DNA of 64,000 nucleotides from Limnanthes douglasii subsp. nivea. Its lineage: Eukaryota > Streptophyta > Magnoliopsida > Brassicales > Limnanthaceae. How positions within the stretch are numbered: the stretch's first letter is position 1; every line of letters starts with the position of its first letter. Under the pieces are notes generated by a model. That model was given only the letters and a program-made list of their open reading frames with translations, made no database searches and had not been told where the DNA came from. Location of the stretch: assembly GCA_036936605.1 (NCBI GenBank), contig JAUPFV010000002.1:316588893-316652892 (forward strand), read 5' to 3'. Both the position numbers and the translations under genes were made by a program. Shown here piece after piece: positions 23,836 through 34,134 of the stretch.

Positions 23836-24164
23836 TGATGAGGGCGGAATTCGCCGATTCAAGTCATAGGGGTTAAAATGCAATAAACGACATTTGATGT
23901 AATTGATAAAGTATTCAGACTACTTCGAGGACCAATATGTAAAGATAAAAATAGATGAGGGGCCTCGTAAAAATGTAACGAACGGCCAACTAAGAGCTTA
24001 AATGGGTCCGCCTTATTCTAGTATAAAAGGGTGACCCACTTGCCTAAAAAAGGGCATTGAATATTATTTTTACGATACCTCCTTTATCTCTCTACACTTT
24101 CTCTCTCTAGTCACATCTGGCACAACATCCCAAATATATTCCCTAATCCATCATTGACTCATCA
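23836..24164 (+). repeat. 5' LTR of element C
   Basis: 329 nt, TGATGAGGGCGG to CATTGACTCATCA. A TATAAAA box lies at 24022-24028. Followed after one base by the primer-binding site. It differs from the 3' LTR at four bases, clustered at the segment about 23967-23988. Confidence 0.95.
24022..24028 (+). promoter_or_regulatory. TATA box of LTR C
   Basis: TATAAAA in AGTATAAAAGGGTG. It is conserved in the 3' LTR at 34321-34327 and lies about 140 nt before the LTR end, which is a plausible spacing for U3/R. Confidence 0.65.
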
Positions 24165-24165
24165 T

Positions 24166-24184
24166 TGGCGCCGTCTGTGGGAAC
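24166..24184 (+). other. Primer-binding site of element C
   Basis: TGGCGCCGTCTGTGGGAAC begins two bases after the LTR end. The first nine bases match the complement of the plant tRNA-Asp 3' end; the rest diverges, so the tRNA identity is not settled. Element B has the related TGGTGCCGTCTGTGGGGAC at 21970. Confidence 0.7.
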
Positions 24185-24234
24185 GAGTGATACCGAAAAA
24201 GAATCTTTGCTCTTTGAAAATCACATTTTTCGGG

Positions 24235-25556
24235 ATGAGCAGCGAAGCGGCGATAGAGAGGGCCGGTAGAGAAGTCATCCGAGCCGTCTCTGGTTCGGAA
24301 GGCGCAGGGGCCCCCGGTCGGGAATGGCACGATTTGGGGCGGGACAACCTGTCGACTTTAATAATGACCCGGAAGCAACTCCTCGAGGACATTGCTCGGT
24401 TAAAAGAGGAAAGGGAGCGGGCACTGGACGAGAAAATGGCCCGAGAAGAAAAGGGCAAAGAGCCCATTCTGGAAGATCGGGAGGCTGCCGACCATGGTGA
24501 CGGTCCGCAGATAGTGCCCGAACCGTTAGGTACTACAGTGACCCTCTCCCCGATGATGAGCAGGCTGCTAGGACTCGTCGGAAACCTGAAAACCATCGAG
24601 CCATGACGTCGGACTACCCCTCCGACGATTCGTCGGGCGAAGAATACCTGCGTCGGGAAAGAGTTCAACGAACGCAAAAGAATCGATCCCGACGCCTTCG
24701 AGGACCCAGGGCCGACCCTCTACAATATAAGAAGGGTGGCACCGATAAGCAGACCCCGGTATCCTTTGAGAAAGAAGAAGTGCATACCGCCAGTCGCGGA
24801 GAGCGGGAAATATTGCCGCCAGTTCTGTGGCAACCATCGAATAGCCAGAACCACGGGTACCGAACCAGTAGCCAGTTCGTCAGCCCAGGAGTCGAGGGGC
24901 TCTATGGAGTTCGGACCGAAGGCCTAGGGGGAGGAACATGTGAGCTCGGAGTCAACTGGAGGGCCTCCCCATTATCCGATGAGATATTAGCAGGACAACT
25001 CCCGAGGAGATTTGACATTTCTAAGCTGGAAAAATACGACGGGAAAAAAGACCCGGATAACCATTTGGAGGCTTTCAAAAACTTCATGTTAAGCTTTGAC
25101 AATGATGACAAGCTCCTGTGTAGAGATTTCTCTATGACTTTCAAGGACCGGGCTTCTAAGTGGTACAACCGTTTGCCGCAGGGTTGCATTCAGAACTTCG
25201 GGATTTTCTGGACGATATTCAGGCAGCACTTTGTGGGAAGTAAGAGCTTCCACGCCAACGGAGATACTATCATGAATTGCAGGCAGAAGCTGGGGGAGAG
25301 CCTCAGAGAATACACTAGGCGATTCATCGACGCGAAAACCGACCTGGATCATTGCGAAGAGAATGTGGCTCTGACAGCGTTCCGTTTGGGTCTACTTCCG
25401 GGGCCGATGAAGCAAGCCGTGACGAAGAAGCAAGCATTCACTTTTTCCGCACTTCTAGCACAGATAGAGAAGCAGATATTAATTGAAGAGACAGAAGCAT
25501 CTGAGTTGGAAGCACAGATCCAGCAGAGTGTCCAAGCGTCGGTCGCAATAAGGTAG
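24235..25556 (+). pseudogene. Gag of element C, N-terminal and capsid part, frame broken
   Basis: ATG at 24235 opens MSSEAAIERAGREV with a charged helix (QLLEDIARLKEERERALDEK) and stops at TGA 24604-24606. The capsid part is in the -1 frame, open from about 24502, with DYPSDDSSGEEY, RFDISKLEKYDGKKDPDN, ASKWYNRLPQG, FRQHFVGSKSF and LREYTRRF. It ends at TAG 25554-25556. The two frames overlap by about 100 nt, and ATG 24603 overlaps the TGA. In the old copy B these parts share one frame, which suggests a frameshift mutation here. The TAG at 25554 is followed by GGC TCC and is likely a nonsense change (for example CAG to TAG), since the same frame continues. Confidence 0.85.
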
Positions 25557-26783
25557 GGCTCCCGGTCAGATTACGCCAGGGCGGCCCAACCAGTTAGCAC
25601 GATACACCCGAACCCTCCTGTGTTGTCCAAGTCTCCGACCCCGACCGGACCGAAACCAAAACAGGCTGGGCAGACGGTTTCTCGACCAATGTCCAACAAA
25701 TGGACACGACCTGCTTACTTTGCGGACCTCACAGAATGTGTATCATCGATCTACGAAAAAACCAAGAAGAGCGGGATATACCGAAGGCCCTTTCCCATCC
25801 CGACGCCCCGGGAGCAAAGGAATAACTGTTATTGCCGCTACCATGAGGACGTCGGACATGACACGAAGGACTGCATAGCCTTGAAGAAGGAAATACAGAT
25901 GCTCATAGAGCACGGGAACCTAATGGAATATGTGAAGAAGGCACAGCAGGGCACGACCTCGAAAGAGGTTGTAATCGTACCAAAACCAGAGACCACCATG
26001 GCCATTTCGGAGGTGACCGACCACTTCGACGTTTCAGTTGAATATCTCGATCCCGAAGCAAATCGCAACATCATCGGGATCATTGAGGAGGAGGCAGAGG
26101 AGAGCGTCGGAAGCGTGCGTGGCCTTTGTAAATTTTTTGAGTCGTTAACCATCTTCGGGGGAGATTCTATGGCAGGAGTTACGCACTCATCCAGGAAGAG
26201 GCACATAGTCAACCTAACCACTCAGCTGGAGACCCGAACTTGCTTCCAAACCAGAAGTGACCCTTCTCCGATTTTATACTTTGACGATGACGACATGAGG
26301 GATATAGCCGGTCCGCATGAGGATGCCATTGTGATCGGGGCAGCGATTGCGGGAGAGGAGGTTCGGCGCATCTTAGTAGATACTGGGAGTTCGGCCAATA
26401 TCATCTTCGCGTCGACCTTTTCCAAATTCAGAACACGGCCAGTGATTGCGCGGTCCGACCGAACCATCGTCGGGTTTACGGGGTCAGCAGCCGACGTTAT
26501 AGGGGAGTTCGAGGGCGTAGTCCAGTTAGGTCGCGGTCCGTTTAAAAAGGAGGTCACGGTTTTGTTTGTGGTAGTGGACGCACCAGCCTCTCACAACGCC
26601 ATACTGGGCCGATCTTGGATATCGCGCATGCACGCTGTGACTTCTATAATTCATCAATGCGTAAAATACGTGGTCGGGAACAACGTAGGTGTGGTCCGGA
26701 GCAGCCAGAAAGCAGCACGGGAATGTTACCGAGCTGCGTTGGCACCAAAGAAAGACCAGGAGATGTTTCCAGCTCACGAATAG
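25557..26783 (+). CDS. Gag nucleocapsid and aspartic protease of element C
   Basis: The frame continues from the capsid after TAG 25554. It holds SNKWTRPAYFADLTECV and a zinc-knuckle-like CRYHEDVGHDTKDC (C-x2-H-x4-H-x4-C, second ligand His instead of the usual Cys). ESLTIFGGDSM follows, then the protease with ILVDTGSSANIIF (catalytic DTG), DRTIVGFTG and HNAILGRSWI. The protease should cut the gag-pol polyprotein inside virus-like particles. The frame ends at TAG 26781-26783, directly followed in the same frame by pol. No ATG begins this stretch, so it is part of a polyprotein rather than a separate gene. Confidence 0.88.
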   Translation, partial: GSRSDYARAAQPVSTIHPNPPVLSKSPTPTGPKPKQAGQTVSRPMSNKWTRPAYFADLTECVSSIYEKTKKSGIYRRPFPIPTPREQRNNCYCRYHEDVGHDTKDCIALKKEIQMLIEHGNLMEYVKKAQQGTTSKEVVIVPKPETTMAISEVTDHFDVSVEYLDPEANRNIIGIIEEEAEESVGSVRGLCKFFESLTIFGGDSMAGVTHSSRKRHIVNLTTQLETRTCFQTRSDPSPILYFDDDDMRDIAGPHEDAIVIGAAIAGEEVRRILVDTGSSANIIFASTFSKFRTRPVIARSDRTIVGFTGSAADVIGEFEGVVQLGRGPFKKEVTVLFVVVDAPASHNAILGRSWISRMHAVTSIIHQCVKYVVGNNVGVVRSSQKAARECYRAALAPKKDQEMFPAHE

Positions 26784-26789
26784 CAATTA
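26781..26789 (+). promoter_or_regulatory. Candidate UAG readthrough signal between protease and pol
   Basis: The only stop between protease and reverse transcriptase is TAG followed by CAA TTA, in frame with 1,100 codons of pol. UAG CAR YYA is the established readthrough context of tobamovirus replicases, and a similar site has been described for the soybean copia element SIRE1. Element D has TAG CAG TTA at the equivalent place (37821-37813, minus strand). Function is inferred. Confidence 0.6.
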
Positions 26790-29700
26790 AGGGGGATCCC
26801 CCCGGGATCACTGCCAGTGGATGACCCCCGGGAGGCCCCAAGCCTTTTGACAACAGACGAAGAATGCGAATTACATCATTTCCCAGCGGGAAAATATTTA
26901 CGGGTCGGGGTATGCCTCTTGCCGACCCTACGGGAGCAACTGTTGATCCTCCTCCGGGAAAACCTAGACTTGTTTGCATGGTGCTCGGGGGATGTCACGG
27001 GAGTACCAGAATCTTTCGCGGTACACAAGCTGACCATCAACCGAAGTGTCAGACCGATCATACAAAAGCGTCGGGCTTTCTCCCCCGAAAAAGCAGACGT
27101 AATTCTGCGGGAAGTTGAGAGGATGACCAGCATCGGACATATCGAGGAAGCAAAATACCCGTTATGGATTTCTAACCCCGTTCTAGTAAAAAAGAAAAGC
27201 GGAAAATGGAGAATGTGTGTAGACTTTACCGATCTTAATCGGGCCTGCCCGAAGGACCCTTTTCCGATGCCGAGGATCGACCAGCTGGTTGGTTCGACGT
27301 CGGGTAACAAACTACTGTCATTTATGGACGCCTATGCCGGATACAATCAAATTAAACTACACACCTCGGACCAGGAAAATACCGCGTTCATCACGGGCCG
27401 GGGACTATACTGCTACAAAGTGATGCCCTTCGGGCTGAAGAATGCCGGCGCGACATACCAAAGACTAGTCAACAGGACATTTGAAGGTCAGATCGGGAGA
27501 AATATGGAGGTTTACATTGATGACATGTTGGTCAAAAGTGGGACCGATGTGGCCCACCTAGCCGATCTCAGGGAAACCTTTGGTAACTTGCGAAGAATAA
27601 ATCTTAAGCTGAACCCGGAAAAATGTTCCTTCGGGGTCCGATCAGGGAAGTTCTTGGGATTCCTCGTCAGTGAGAAAGGAATCGAAGCAGATCCCATCCA
27701 GCTCCGGGCTCTGGCCGACATGACTCCGCCCCGAAGTATCAAAGAAGTCCAGATCCTGACCGGGCGTCTGGCCGCCCTAAATCGATTCATTTCTCGGTCA
27801 TCTGATAAGTGCACTCCGTTTTTTCAGGTCTTACGACAAGCGAAATTTTTTGCCTGGACCCCCGAATGTGACGAGGCGTTTTTAGGAATCAAACAATACC
27901 TATCATCCCCGAACCGCCTAACAAAGCCTACTATGGGAGAAAGACTCTTCCTTTACATCGCGGTCACGGACTTCGCGGTCAGCGCAGCTCTAATCAGCGA
28001 GTCAGGGTCGGCCCCAACAGCGGTGTACTTTGTGAGTAAAAGCTTGCTGGATGCCGAAACTCGGTATCTAAAGTTAGAAAAAATGGCCCTAGCCCTAGTG
28101 ACGAGAGCGCGGAAAATGCGCCCGTACTTCCAGGCTCATCCAATCGTCGTCCGTACGTCGTTTCCTCTTAAACATGTTTTCCAACGACCAGACATGTCCG
28201 GAAGAATATCCAAATGGTCGGTAGAGCTGGGGGACTTCGACATCGATTTTGAACCCCGCACAACTATCAAGGGTCAAGTCTTGGCCGATTTTTTAGCCGA
28301 GTTCCACTCGGAACGACCCGAGCAGGAGGTGCCTACACAAGAAACATCGAAGGGTGAATGGACCATCCGAACCGATGGGGGGGCGAACGTTAGTGGTTGT
28401 GGAGCGGAGATACAAATCATAACCCCGTCGGGCGTGAGCATGCTCCAAACCATCCGATTTGGTTTTCATACTTCAAACAACGAAGCGGAATATGAGGCCG
28501 CTCTGGCAGGATTACGGTTGGCACAGGTGTGCGGGGCAAGACAAGTACGCCTCGTAAGCGACTCCCAACTTTTGATAAACCAAGCCTCGGGAAGTGCGGA
28601 GGCTCGGAAGGAACATCTGGTACAATACTTAGCGGCACTAAGAGTTTTGGCTGCTTCATTTGACAAAATCACCTATGAACATGTCCCAAGAAATGAAAAC
28701 ACGACGGCGGATTCCTTGGCAACGATTTCCTGCTCTAGCAGTTATCCGTGGGTGACAGAGCAAGAAAGCCCATCCATTATCAAACGCCATGAATTGTATG
28801 ACCGACCTGAAATCGCGTGCCAAATCTCTTCGGTCGCGACCTCAGATTGGCGATGGGATATTATCTCTTTTCTGGCTGAGGGTCGGCTTCCCAACGACAC
28901 CGCTTCGGCACGAAAATTACGCAACAAAGCACGGGGCTACGTCCTTTTGGGGGATGTGCTCTACAAGAAGTCTTTTAGCCGACCCCTGCTTCGATGCTTA
29001 GGGTTCCACGAGTCTCAAGTAATTATATCCGAGCTGCATGACGGTGAGGGCGCGGCCCACTGTGGATACAAGGCTCTGATTAGGAGAGTTCTTCTCGCGG
29101 GATTCAATTGGCCGACAATAACGGCATATGCGCGACTCATAGTAAAAACCTGCGATACGTGTCAACGGTTCGGGAACGCCATTAACATACCTGCATCTCC
29201 CCTAGAATCCATATCCGAATGGCTGCCTTTTGACCGATGGGGAATCGACCTCGTCGGACCATTACCAATGGCATCGGGAGGAAGACAGACGATTGTCGTG
29301 GCGGTGGATTACTTCTCCAAGTGGGTCGAAGCCGAACCTTTATCTGCCACAAAGACCAAAGACATCGTCAAATTCATCTGGGCTAACATATGTTGTCGGT
29401 TTGGAGTGTCGCAGAGGCTGACTATGGATAACGGGCCGCAGTTCGATAGTGCAGAAATGAAAGCGTTCTGCACCACTCATAACATCCGACAGTGCTTCTC
29501 GGCTCCCTTCCATCCTCAAGCGAATGGGCAGGTCGAAGTAACCAACCGAAACATTCTGGACGGCCTCCGAAAGAACCTTGAGGGAAAGGCTGGAAAATGG
29601 CATGACTACTTGCAAGAAGTGTTGTGGACTTACCGAACCACACCCCGAACGGCTACCCAAGAGTCACCTTATGCTCTAGTGTATGGTATGGACGCGGTCA

Positions 29701-30083
29701 CCCCCGCGGAATCTATCTTTCCTTCTTTCAGGGTCGGAACTTATCAGGAGGAGACGAATGACGACAGCCGGCGACTCGAGCTCGACCTTATAGAAGAGAA
29801 GCGCCATCGCGCCCGTTTAAACTCGTTACATTATCAGACCCTAATGAGAAGTCGATACGCATCCAAAGTCCGTCGTCGAGAGTTTAAGGTCGGAGACAAG
29901 GTTCTGCGACGCGTCTTCCTTCACACAAAAGACAAGAGCCTCGGGAAACTCGCCCCGAATTGGGAAGGACCGTACGAAATTGTCGAACAAATCAAGAGCG
30001 GAACGTACCGCCTACAGAATAGGCTCGGACATCTTTTAAGGCTACCATGGAACATTGAACACTTGAAGTTGTTTCTAGAATAG
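26784..30083 (+). CDS. Pol polyprotein of element C: RT, two RNase H domains, integrase
   Basis: Positions count codon 1 at 26817. Reverse transcriptase spans about 90-270, with VKKKSGKWRMCVDFTDLN, MPFGLKNAGATYQR and YIDD at 233-236. A degenerate retroviral-type RNase H follows (KLEKMALALV). The archaeal-type RNase H spans about 513-640 (RTDGGANVSG, NNEAEYEAALAGL, VSDSQLL, NTTADSLA); this pairing is a mark of the Tat lineage. Integrase has an HHCC finger (LHDGEGAAHCG, CDTCQ) and catalytic Asp811, Asp871 and Glu907, the last two exactly 35 residues apart. The C-terminus has WEGPYEIVEQIKSGTYRL and no chromodomain. All catalytic residues of reverse transcriptase and integrase are present and there is no internal stop. 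It has no ATG near its start, so expression needs readthrough of the UAG at 26781 or splicing. Confidence 0.95.
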   Translation, partial: QLRGIPPGSLPVDDPREAPSLLTTDEECELHHFPAGKYLRVGVCLLPTLREQLLILLRENLDLFAWCSGDVTGVPESFAVHKLTINRSVRPIIQKRRAFSPEKADVILREVERMTSIGHIEEAKYPLWISNPVLVKKKSGKWRMCVDFTDLNRACPKDPFPMPRIDQLVGSTSGNKLLSFMDAYAGYNQIKLHTSDQENTAFITGRGLYCYKVMPFGLKNAGATYQRLVNRTFEGQIGRNMEVYIDDMLVKSGTDVAHLADLRETFGNLRRINLKLNPEKCSFGVRSGKFLGFLVSEKGIEADPIQLRALADMTPPRSIKEVQILTGRLAALNRFISRSSDKCTPFFQVLRQAKFFAWTPECDEAFLGIKQYLSSPNRLTKPTMGERLFLYIAVTDFAVSAALISESGSAPTAVYFVSKSLLDAETRYLKLEKMALALVTRARKMRPYFQAHPIVVRTSFPLKHVFQRPDMSGRISKWSVELGDFDIDFEPRTTIKGQVLADFLAEFHSERPEQEVPTQETSKGEWTIRTDGGANVSGCGAEIQIITPSGVSMLQTIRFGFHTSNNEAEYEAALAGLRLAQVCGARQVRLVSDSQLLINQASGSAEARKEHLVQYLAALRVLAASFDKITYEHVPRNENTTADSLATISCSSSYPWVTEQESPSIIKRHELYDRPEIACQISSVATSDWRWDIISFLAEGRLPNDTASARKLRNKARGYVLLGDVLYKKSFSRPLLRCLGFHESQVIISELHDGEGAAHCGYKALIRRVLLAGFNWPTITAYARLIVKTCDTCQRFGNAINIPASPLESISEWLPFDRWGIDLVGPLPMASGGRQTIVVAVDYFSKWVEAEPLSATKTKDIVKFIWANICCRFGVSQRLTMDNGPQFDSAEMKAFCTTHNIRQCFSAPFHPQANGQVEVTNRNILDGLRKNLEGKAGKWHDYLQEVLWTYRTTPRTATQESPYALVYGMDAVTPAESIFPSFRVGTYQEETNDDSRRLELDLIEEKRHRARLNSLHYQTLMRSRYASKVRRREFKVGDKVLRRVFLHTKDKSLGKLAPNWEGPYEIVEQIKSGTYRLQNRLGHLLRLPWNIEHLKLFLE

Positions 30084-30321
30084 TAGAGGACTTGTATTTC
30101 ACATTTTATTTCACTTTGTATTCCACTTGGTTCAAAATTGTAAACGGTCGGGGATGCACTCTTTCCTACCTCGGTGGCGCGAGGAGGTTTGAACGAGGCA
30201 TCAACAAAGCCCGACCACCGATTATATTAATCAAAAATTTCTTTTGCCTTCCAAATATTAAATCGTTGCGACTTCGGACAGCTGACGAGCTGGACGTCGT
30301 CCGTTCCTATTAATATCAATG

Positions 30322-30664
30322 GATCTACATATTTGGTTTTCCCGACCTCTGGAAAATTTTCGATGACATCGATCTACAGAACCTTAATGGGTTTTTCGAT
30401 TTTACCGACCTACATATTTGGTTTTCCCGACCTCTGGAAAATTTTCGATGACATCGATCTACAGAACCTTAATGGGTTTTTCGATTTTACCGATCTACAT
30501 ATTTGGTTTTCCCGACCTCTGGAAAACTTTCGATGACATCGATCTATAGAGCCTTAATCAACTTTTCGGTTTTTGCCGATCTACATTTATAATTTTCCCG
30601 ATCCCCTGGAAAAATTTCGATGATATCGATCTACAGCACCTTAATACGTTTTTCGGTTTTTACC
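30322..30664. repeat. 85-bp tandem repeat, four units, after pol of element C
   Basis: Units start GATCTACAT or GACCTACAT at 30322, 30407, 30492 and 30578, with spacings of 85, 85 and 86 bases. Each has TTTTCCCGA, GGAAAA, CGATGACATCGATCTA (or a close form) and CCTTAAT. The first two units are almost identical; the third and fourth diverge. The array lies between the integrase stop and the end of the antisense gene. Confidence 0.9.
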
Positions 30665-30920
30665 GATCCCATATACGCTTTAAACTGATCCATAAGAAAT
30701 TTTTTTCGATATTGACCTTCACCTGCAGGGTTTACGATGTGCGAGAGGATATACCCGGAAAATTCAATATATTTACAGGGGGGCCCATGGCCCCCAAAAA
30801 CAGAAGTTAACAAAGGTTCAACGAAAATAACAACGGAGGGGCCCACGGCCCCCGAAGAGTTACAAAATTTTTTTTTTTTTAAAAGGGGGGAGATATGTCA
30901 TAAAAACAAGAAGTCAGAAA

Positions 30921-33570
30921 TCACTCGTCCCCATCTTCGTCCCCATCCTCGCCCTCGTCCTCTTCATCCTCGTCCGCATCATCGGACTCTCCACACTCGA
31001 CTCCCTCGGGTCGGTCCTTCTCTGGCACGTCTAACCACATCGATCCGAGGCGGAGGTCTGGAAAGCGGTTGTGGAGTGATAGCAGGTACGCGGCTTTGGC
31101 ATCCGCAGTATCCTTCTCCGACCACTTCCGACACCGGTTGGCGAAAGCAACGTTTGAGGATTTCGACTTTTGGACCTCAAGTGCCAAAGCTGCGGCGCGG
31201 TCTTCCGCGGCCTTCTTCGCCGTCTCCGAAGCCTTCATCGCGTCCTCCGCGGTTTTCTTTGCCGCCTCCATAGCCTTCACCGGTTTCTCCGCGGCTGACT
31301 TCGCTTCGGTAGCGATACGCTCAGCTTCGGCTACCTGACCCTCTGCCAACGCCTGGGCCCCCTTGGCGGTTTCCACCTCCACAGTCAGACTGACAATCTT
31401 CGCCTCCGCTAAGGCTAATTTCTGACTAAGCTCCTTTGCCCGACGTTCTTTCAAGGCTGCCGGCACAAGCAAGTTATACAGCGATAAAGCTAGACCATCT
31501 GTGCTCCGAAGAGGAAAGGGGTGCGGGCTACCAATCATTGACAGCACAGGGAATTTTGGGCCACTCGACGAAGACGCGTCTGGGTTTGAAGCCTCGGGGG
31601 GCTCAGTATCATCTGGAATTAACACAACGTCAGCCGTTGGAGGATCTTGGACATTATCGACTTGATCCAGAAGTTTAGGCCCTCTAGTACCTGCCCCCGC
31701 GCTAGCAACTGCCAGACCTTCCTTCGAAGGCTTGGGTTTCTTCACCTTGGATCCCTCTGGGTCAGCACGGCTTTTCCTCTTTTGCACCAACGCCAGGTTC
31801 TGACTTGCGTCCGTTCGTTCAGCCACGGGCCCCTCCAACCTGGTCGGCTCACCCACCGCCTCGGCTCCGGCCTCCTGTTCCTCCCCCGCGTCATCTGACT
31901 TCGGACGCTTGCTAGGCGCCTTGTTGCGTTTGGGTAAGTACAGTATGAACCCAGGAAACCCGGTTCGAGCGACCACGTCGTCCAGATTCGGTGGCTCCCG
32001 CAGCTGTTCAATGGTAAGAACCTCGGAGGAGCAACGCCAGAGGTTGCTCATGAACAAGTTCTTATCCATGAAAGTGCGATGCATAGCCCGACCCCAGTGC
32101 CTGCGGGAGTAGTTTTTCAGCACCTCGAAAGTGGCCTCCGCAGCTTTCGAATAGTCCTTCTTCAGCCCCTGCAGCCAGTCCTTCGACACTACGCGGGGGA
32201 TCGGTAAAGACAATGAATATAAAAAAAAAGGGCGGTAGTACCATCATGGACCCAGGTCCGCAGCGGCTGCCTTTTATTTTCCGAAGTGCAGGGAAGACCG
32301 TTCTCCCAGCATCCGCTCAGAATACGAACCGATGCTTCCACCCTTTGTCCCCTTCGAAGAAGTCATTGACAATCTTCTACTTATTTCCAAGGGAAGAGTA
32401 GAAGAATGGAGATTTTGGGGACTTGGATAGACCCGACATAGCAACGTACTCCTCCATCGGCATGACCCGACCTGAAAGGCGGGAGGCCATGATACAAGAC
32501 ATCAAGGTATACCAAGCGTTCGATGTCAGCTGCGACGGGCAGATTTGGAGGGTGCGGAAGTAGAGCGCAATCTCAAGGTCTAAGGGGAAGCGCAACCCCC
32601 AGTTGAAAAGCTCGGTAAATACAACAATCTCCCTGGGTCGGACATGGACAGGGGTCTCCCCGGGGAGCGGGAATCAAACGTTGACACATTCGAGAATTCC
32701 CCAGCGGATCAGCAGCTCACTATGATCGGACTCGGGGAAGTATAGGTACTTCCCTTTGAAAAGAGAAACCACGTCCCTTGGCCGAAGCCAGCTGAAATAC
32801 TTGGTGGTGATGGCGGCCTCAACTGCTTCGGGCAAAGGGTCGTCTGGGGGGTTAGCCGCGTGGCCAGCGGCAGCAATACAGATTTCCGCGGGCGCGATGT
32901 CTACTTCTGACTCTCCAGCTTCTTGGGCCGGCACCTGGTTGGAGCTTCGGGCGCTAGCGGCGTCTGGTTCTGATGGCCGGACCCGAGAGGTAGAAGCATT
33001 GGCAATACCACTCGAGAAAGCCCTATGAGCTGCTTCCACTTCCTCGGGTGTTAGCTGACGTTTGGGCAAACCTAAAAAAGTGACCGCAGTATTAATACTG
33101 GTCCGATACCCTCGAATCGAGGGCGTAAGTTGAACCATTTCAGGATCATTACCTCCTACGGGGGACTTAGAGGGACTGTCTTCTCCCATTATCAAGAATT
33201 TGGATTTGCGAGCGCGTCGGGGATTGTTCGAGCTGACAGGCAATAGGGTCGGATCGTTCGACCCAACTACTGGGGAGTGAGAAGAGCTACCACTGGAGGA
33301 GAGGATAACAGTCTCTGGGGAAAGATTAGCCTCGGGATATGGAGAAACCGGAGGATCGGTTAAAAGGAAAGATTCTGCAGGGATCGGGGTGGCGAGAACG
33401 GGATCGTGAGGAAGCGGAGCGGGAACAAAAGGTTTGGAGTTAGACCCCCAGATCAGACCAGCGCGTCGGTATTCTTCCGCTCGATCTCCGATGCTAGACC
33501 ACTCTTCAAAGCTCCACTCGGATTTTCTCTTTTTCTTGGTTGGTTTTTTCGTCGGATATCTGGGTTTCAT
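30921..33570 (-). pseudogene. Antisense gene of element C (Transposase_28-like), two exons, with stops
   Basis: It reads opposite to pol. Exon 1 runs 33570 to 32242, from MKPRYPTKKPTKKKRKSEWS through GLRFPLDLEIALYF and SQLTSNAWYTLMSCIMASRL. Two or three in-frame stops occur: TGA at 32674-32676 (next to a CGA-like site), TAG at 32377-32379, and TGA near 32320. A 73-nt intron (32169-32241) has donor GTACTA and acceptor CTGCAG with matching phase, and sits where A and G have theirs. Exon 2, 32168 to 30921, has LKNYSRRHWGRAMH and FMSNLWRC. A coiled-coil region rich in Ala/Glu/Lys (about 31080-31450) follows, then a very acidic C-tail. The Pfam family 'putative gypsy type transposon' is the nearest match by memory. 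Function unknown. Confidence 0.78.
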
Positions 33571-34117
33571 ACAACAAACATCCCAGGATGAAGAAGGGTC
33601 TGATGAGCTCTCTCTCTCTCTAGAAATGGTCTGGCAGCACTTCCTCTCTCTAAGATGCCTCTGAGAGACACCAAGGACTCTGGACTATATATAGGCGAGA
33701 TTGAAAGATCGGGGGATACCAATCGACGAAAGCACGACGGGAAGATGAAGAGTCTCTATAGGAGCCTAGTCTGGAAGAGTTGTGACTAATTAGTTGATGA
33801 CACGTGTTGATTACCGACTGACAAGGGCTGACCTAAGCCATTCATCACGAACCCACCTTGGGTATGGGCCGTCACGACCAGGACCAGTAAGAAAGACTAG
33901 CCCATCACAAGGGACCTGGGCTGAAAACCCCAGTAGAACTAAAGGAAGAGGCGTGGGAATCAACTTATGAAGGAGCCTCGAACGTCGGGAGAACAAAATT
34001 AACAGAACCCGAAGACGGTATAAGGAACAGATCCGCCCAGGGTAGTTCGGTCAAAGAATATGAGAGTTCGGACGACGGGTAATGACTCGATAACAAGTCT
34101 TCGCTCATGACACTCCC

Positions 34118-34134
34118 GAAGACTGGGGGGCTAC
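34118..34134 (+). other. Polypurine-type tract of element C
   Basis: GAAGACTGGGGGGCTAC lies right before the 3' LTR and includes six guanines. This is the expected place for plus-strand priming. The two bases before the LTR are not purines, as is also true in elements A and G (GGGGCCCC and GGGGCTCC). Confidence 0.55.

Noticed and set aside
25554..25556. Second UAG as a readthrough signal
   Set aside because: The following bases are GGCTCC, not CARYYA, and the site falls inside gag; a nonsense mutation is simpler.
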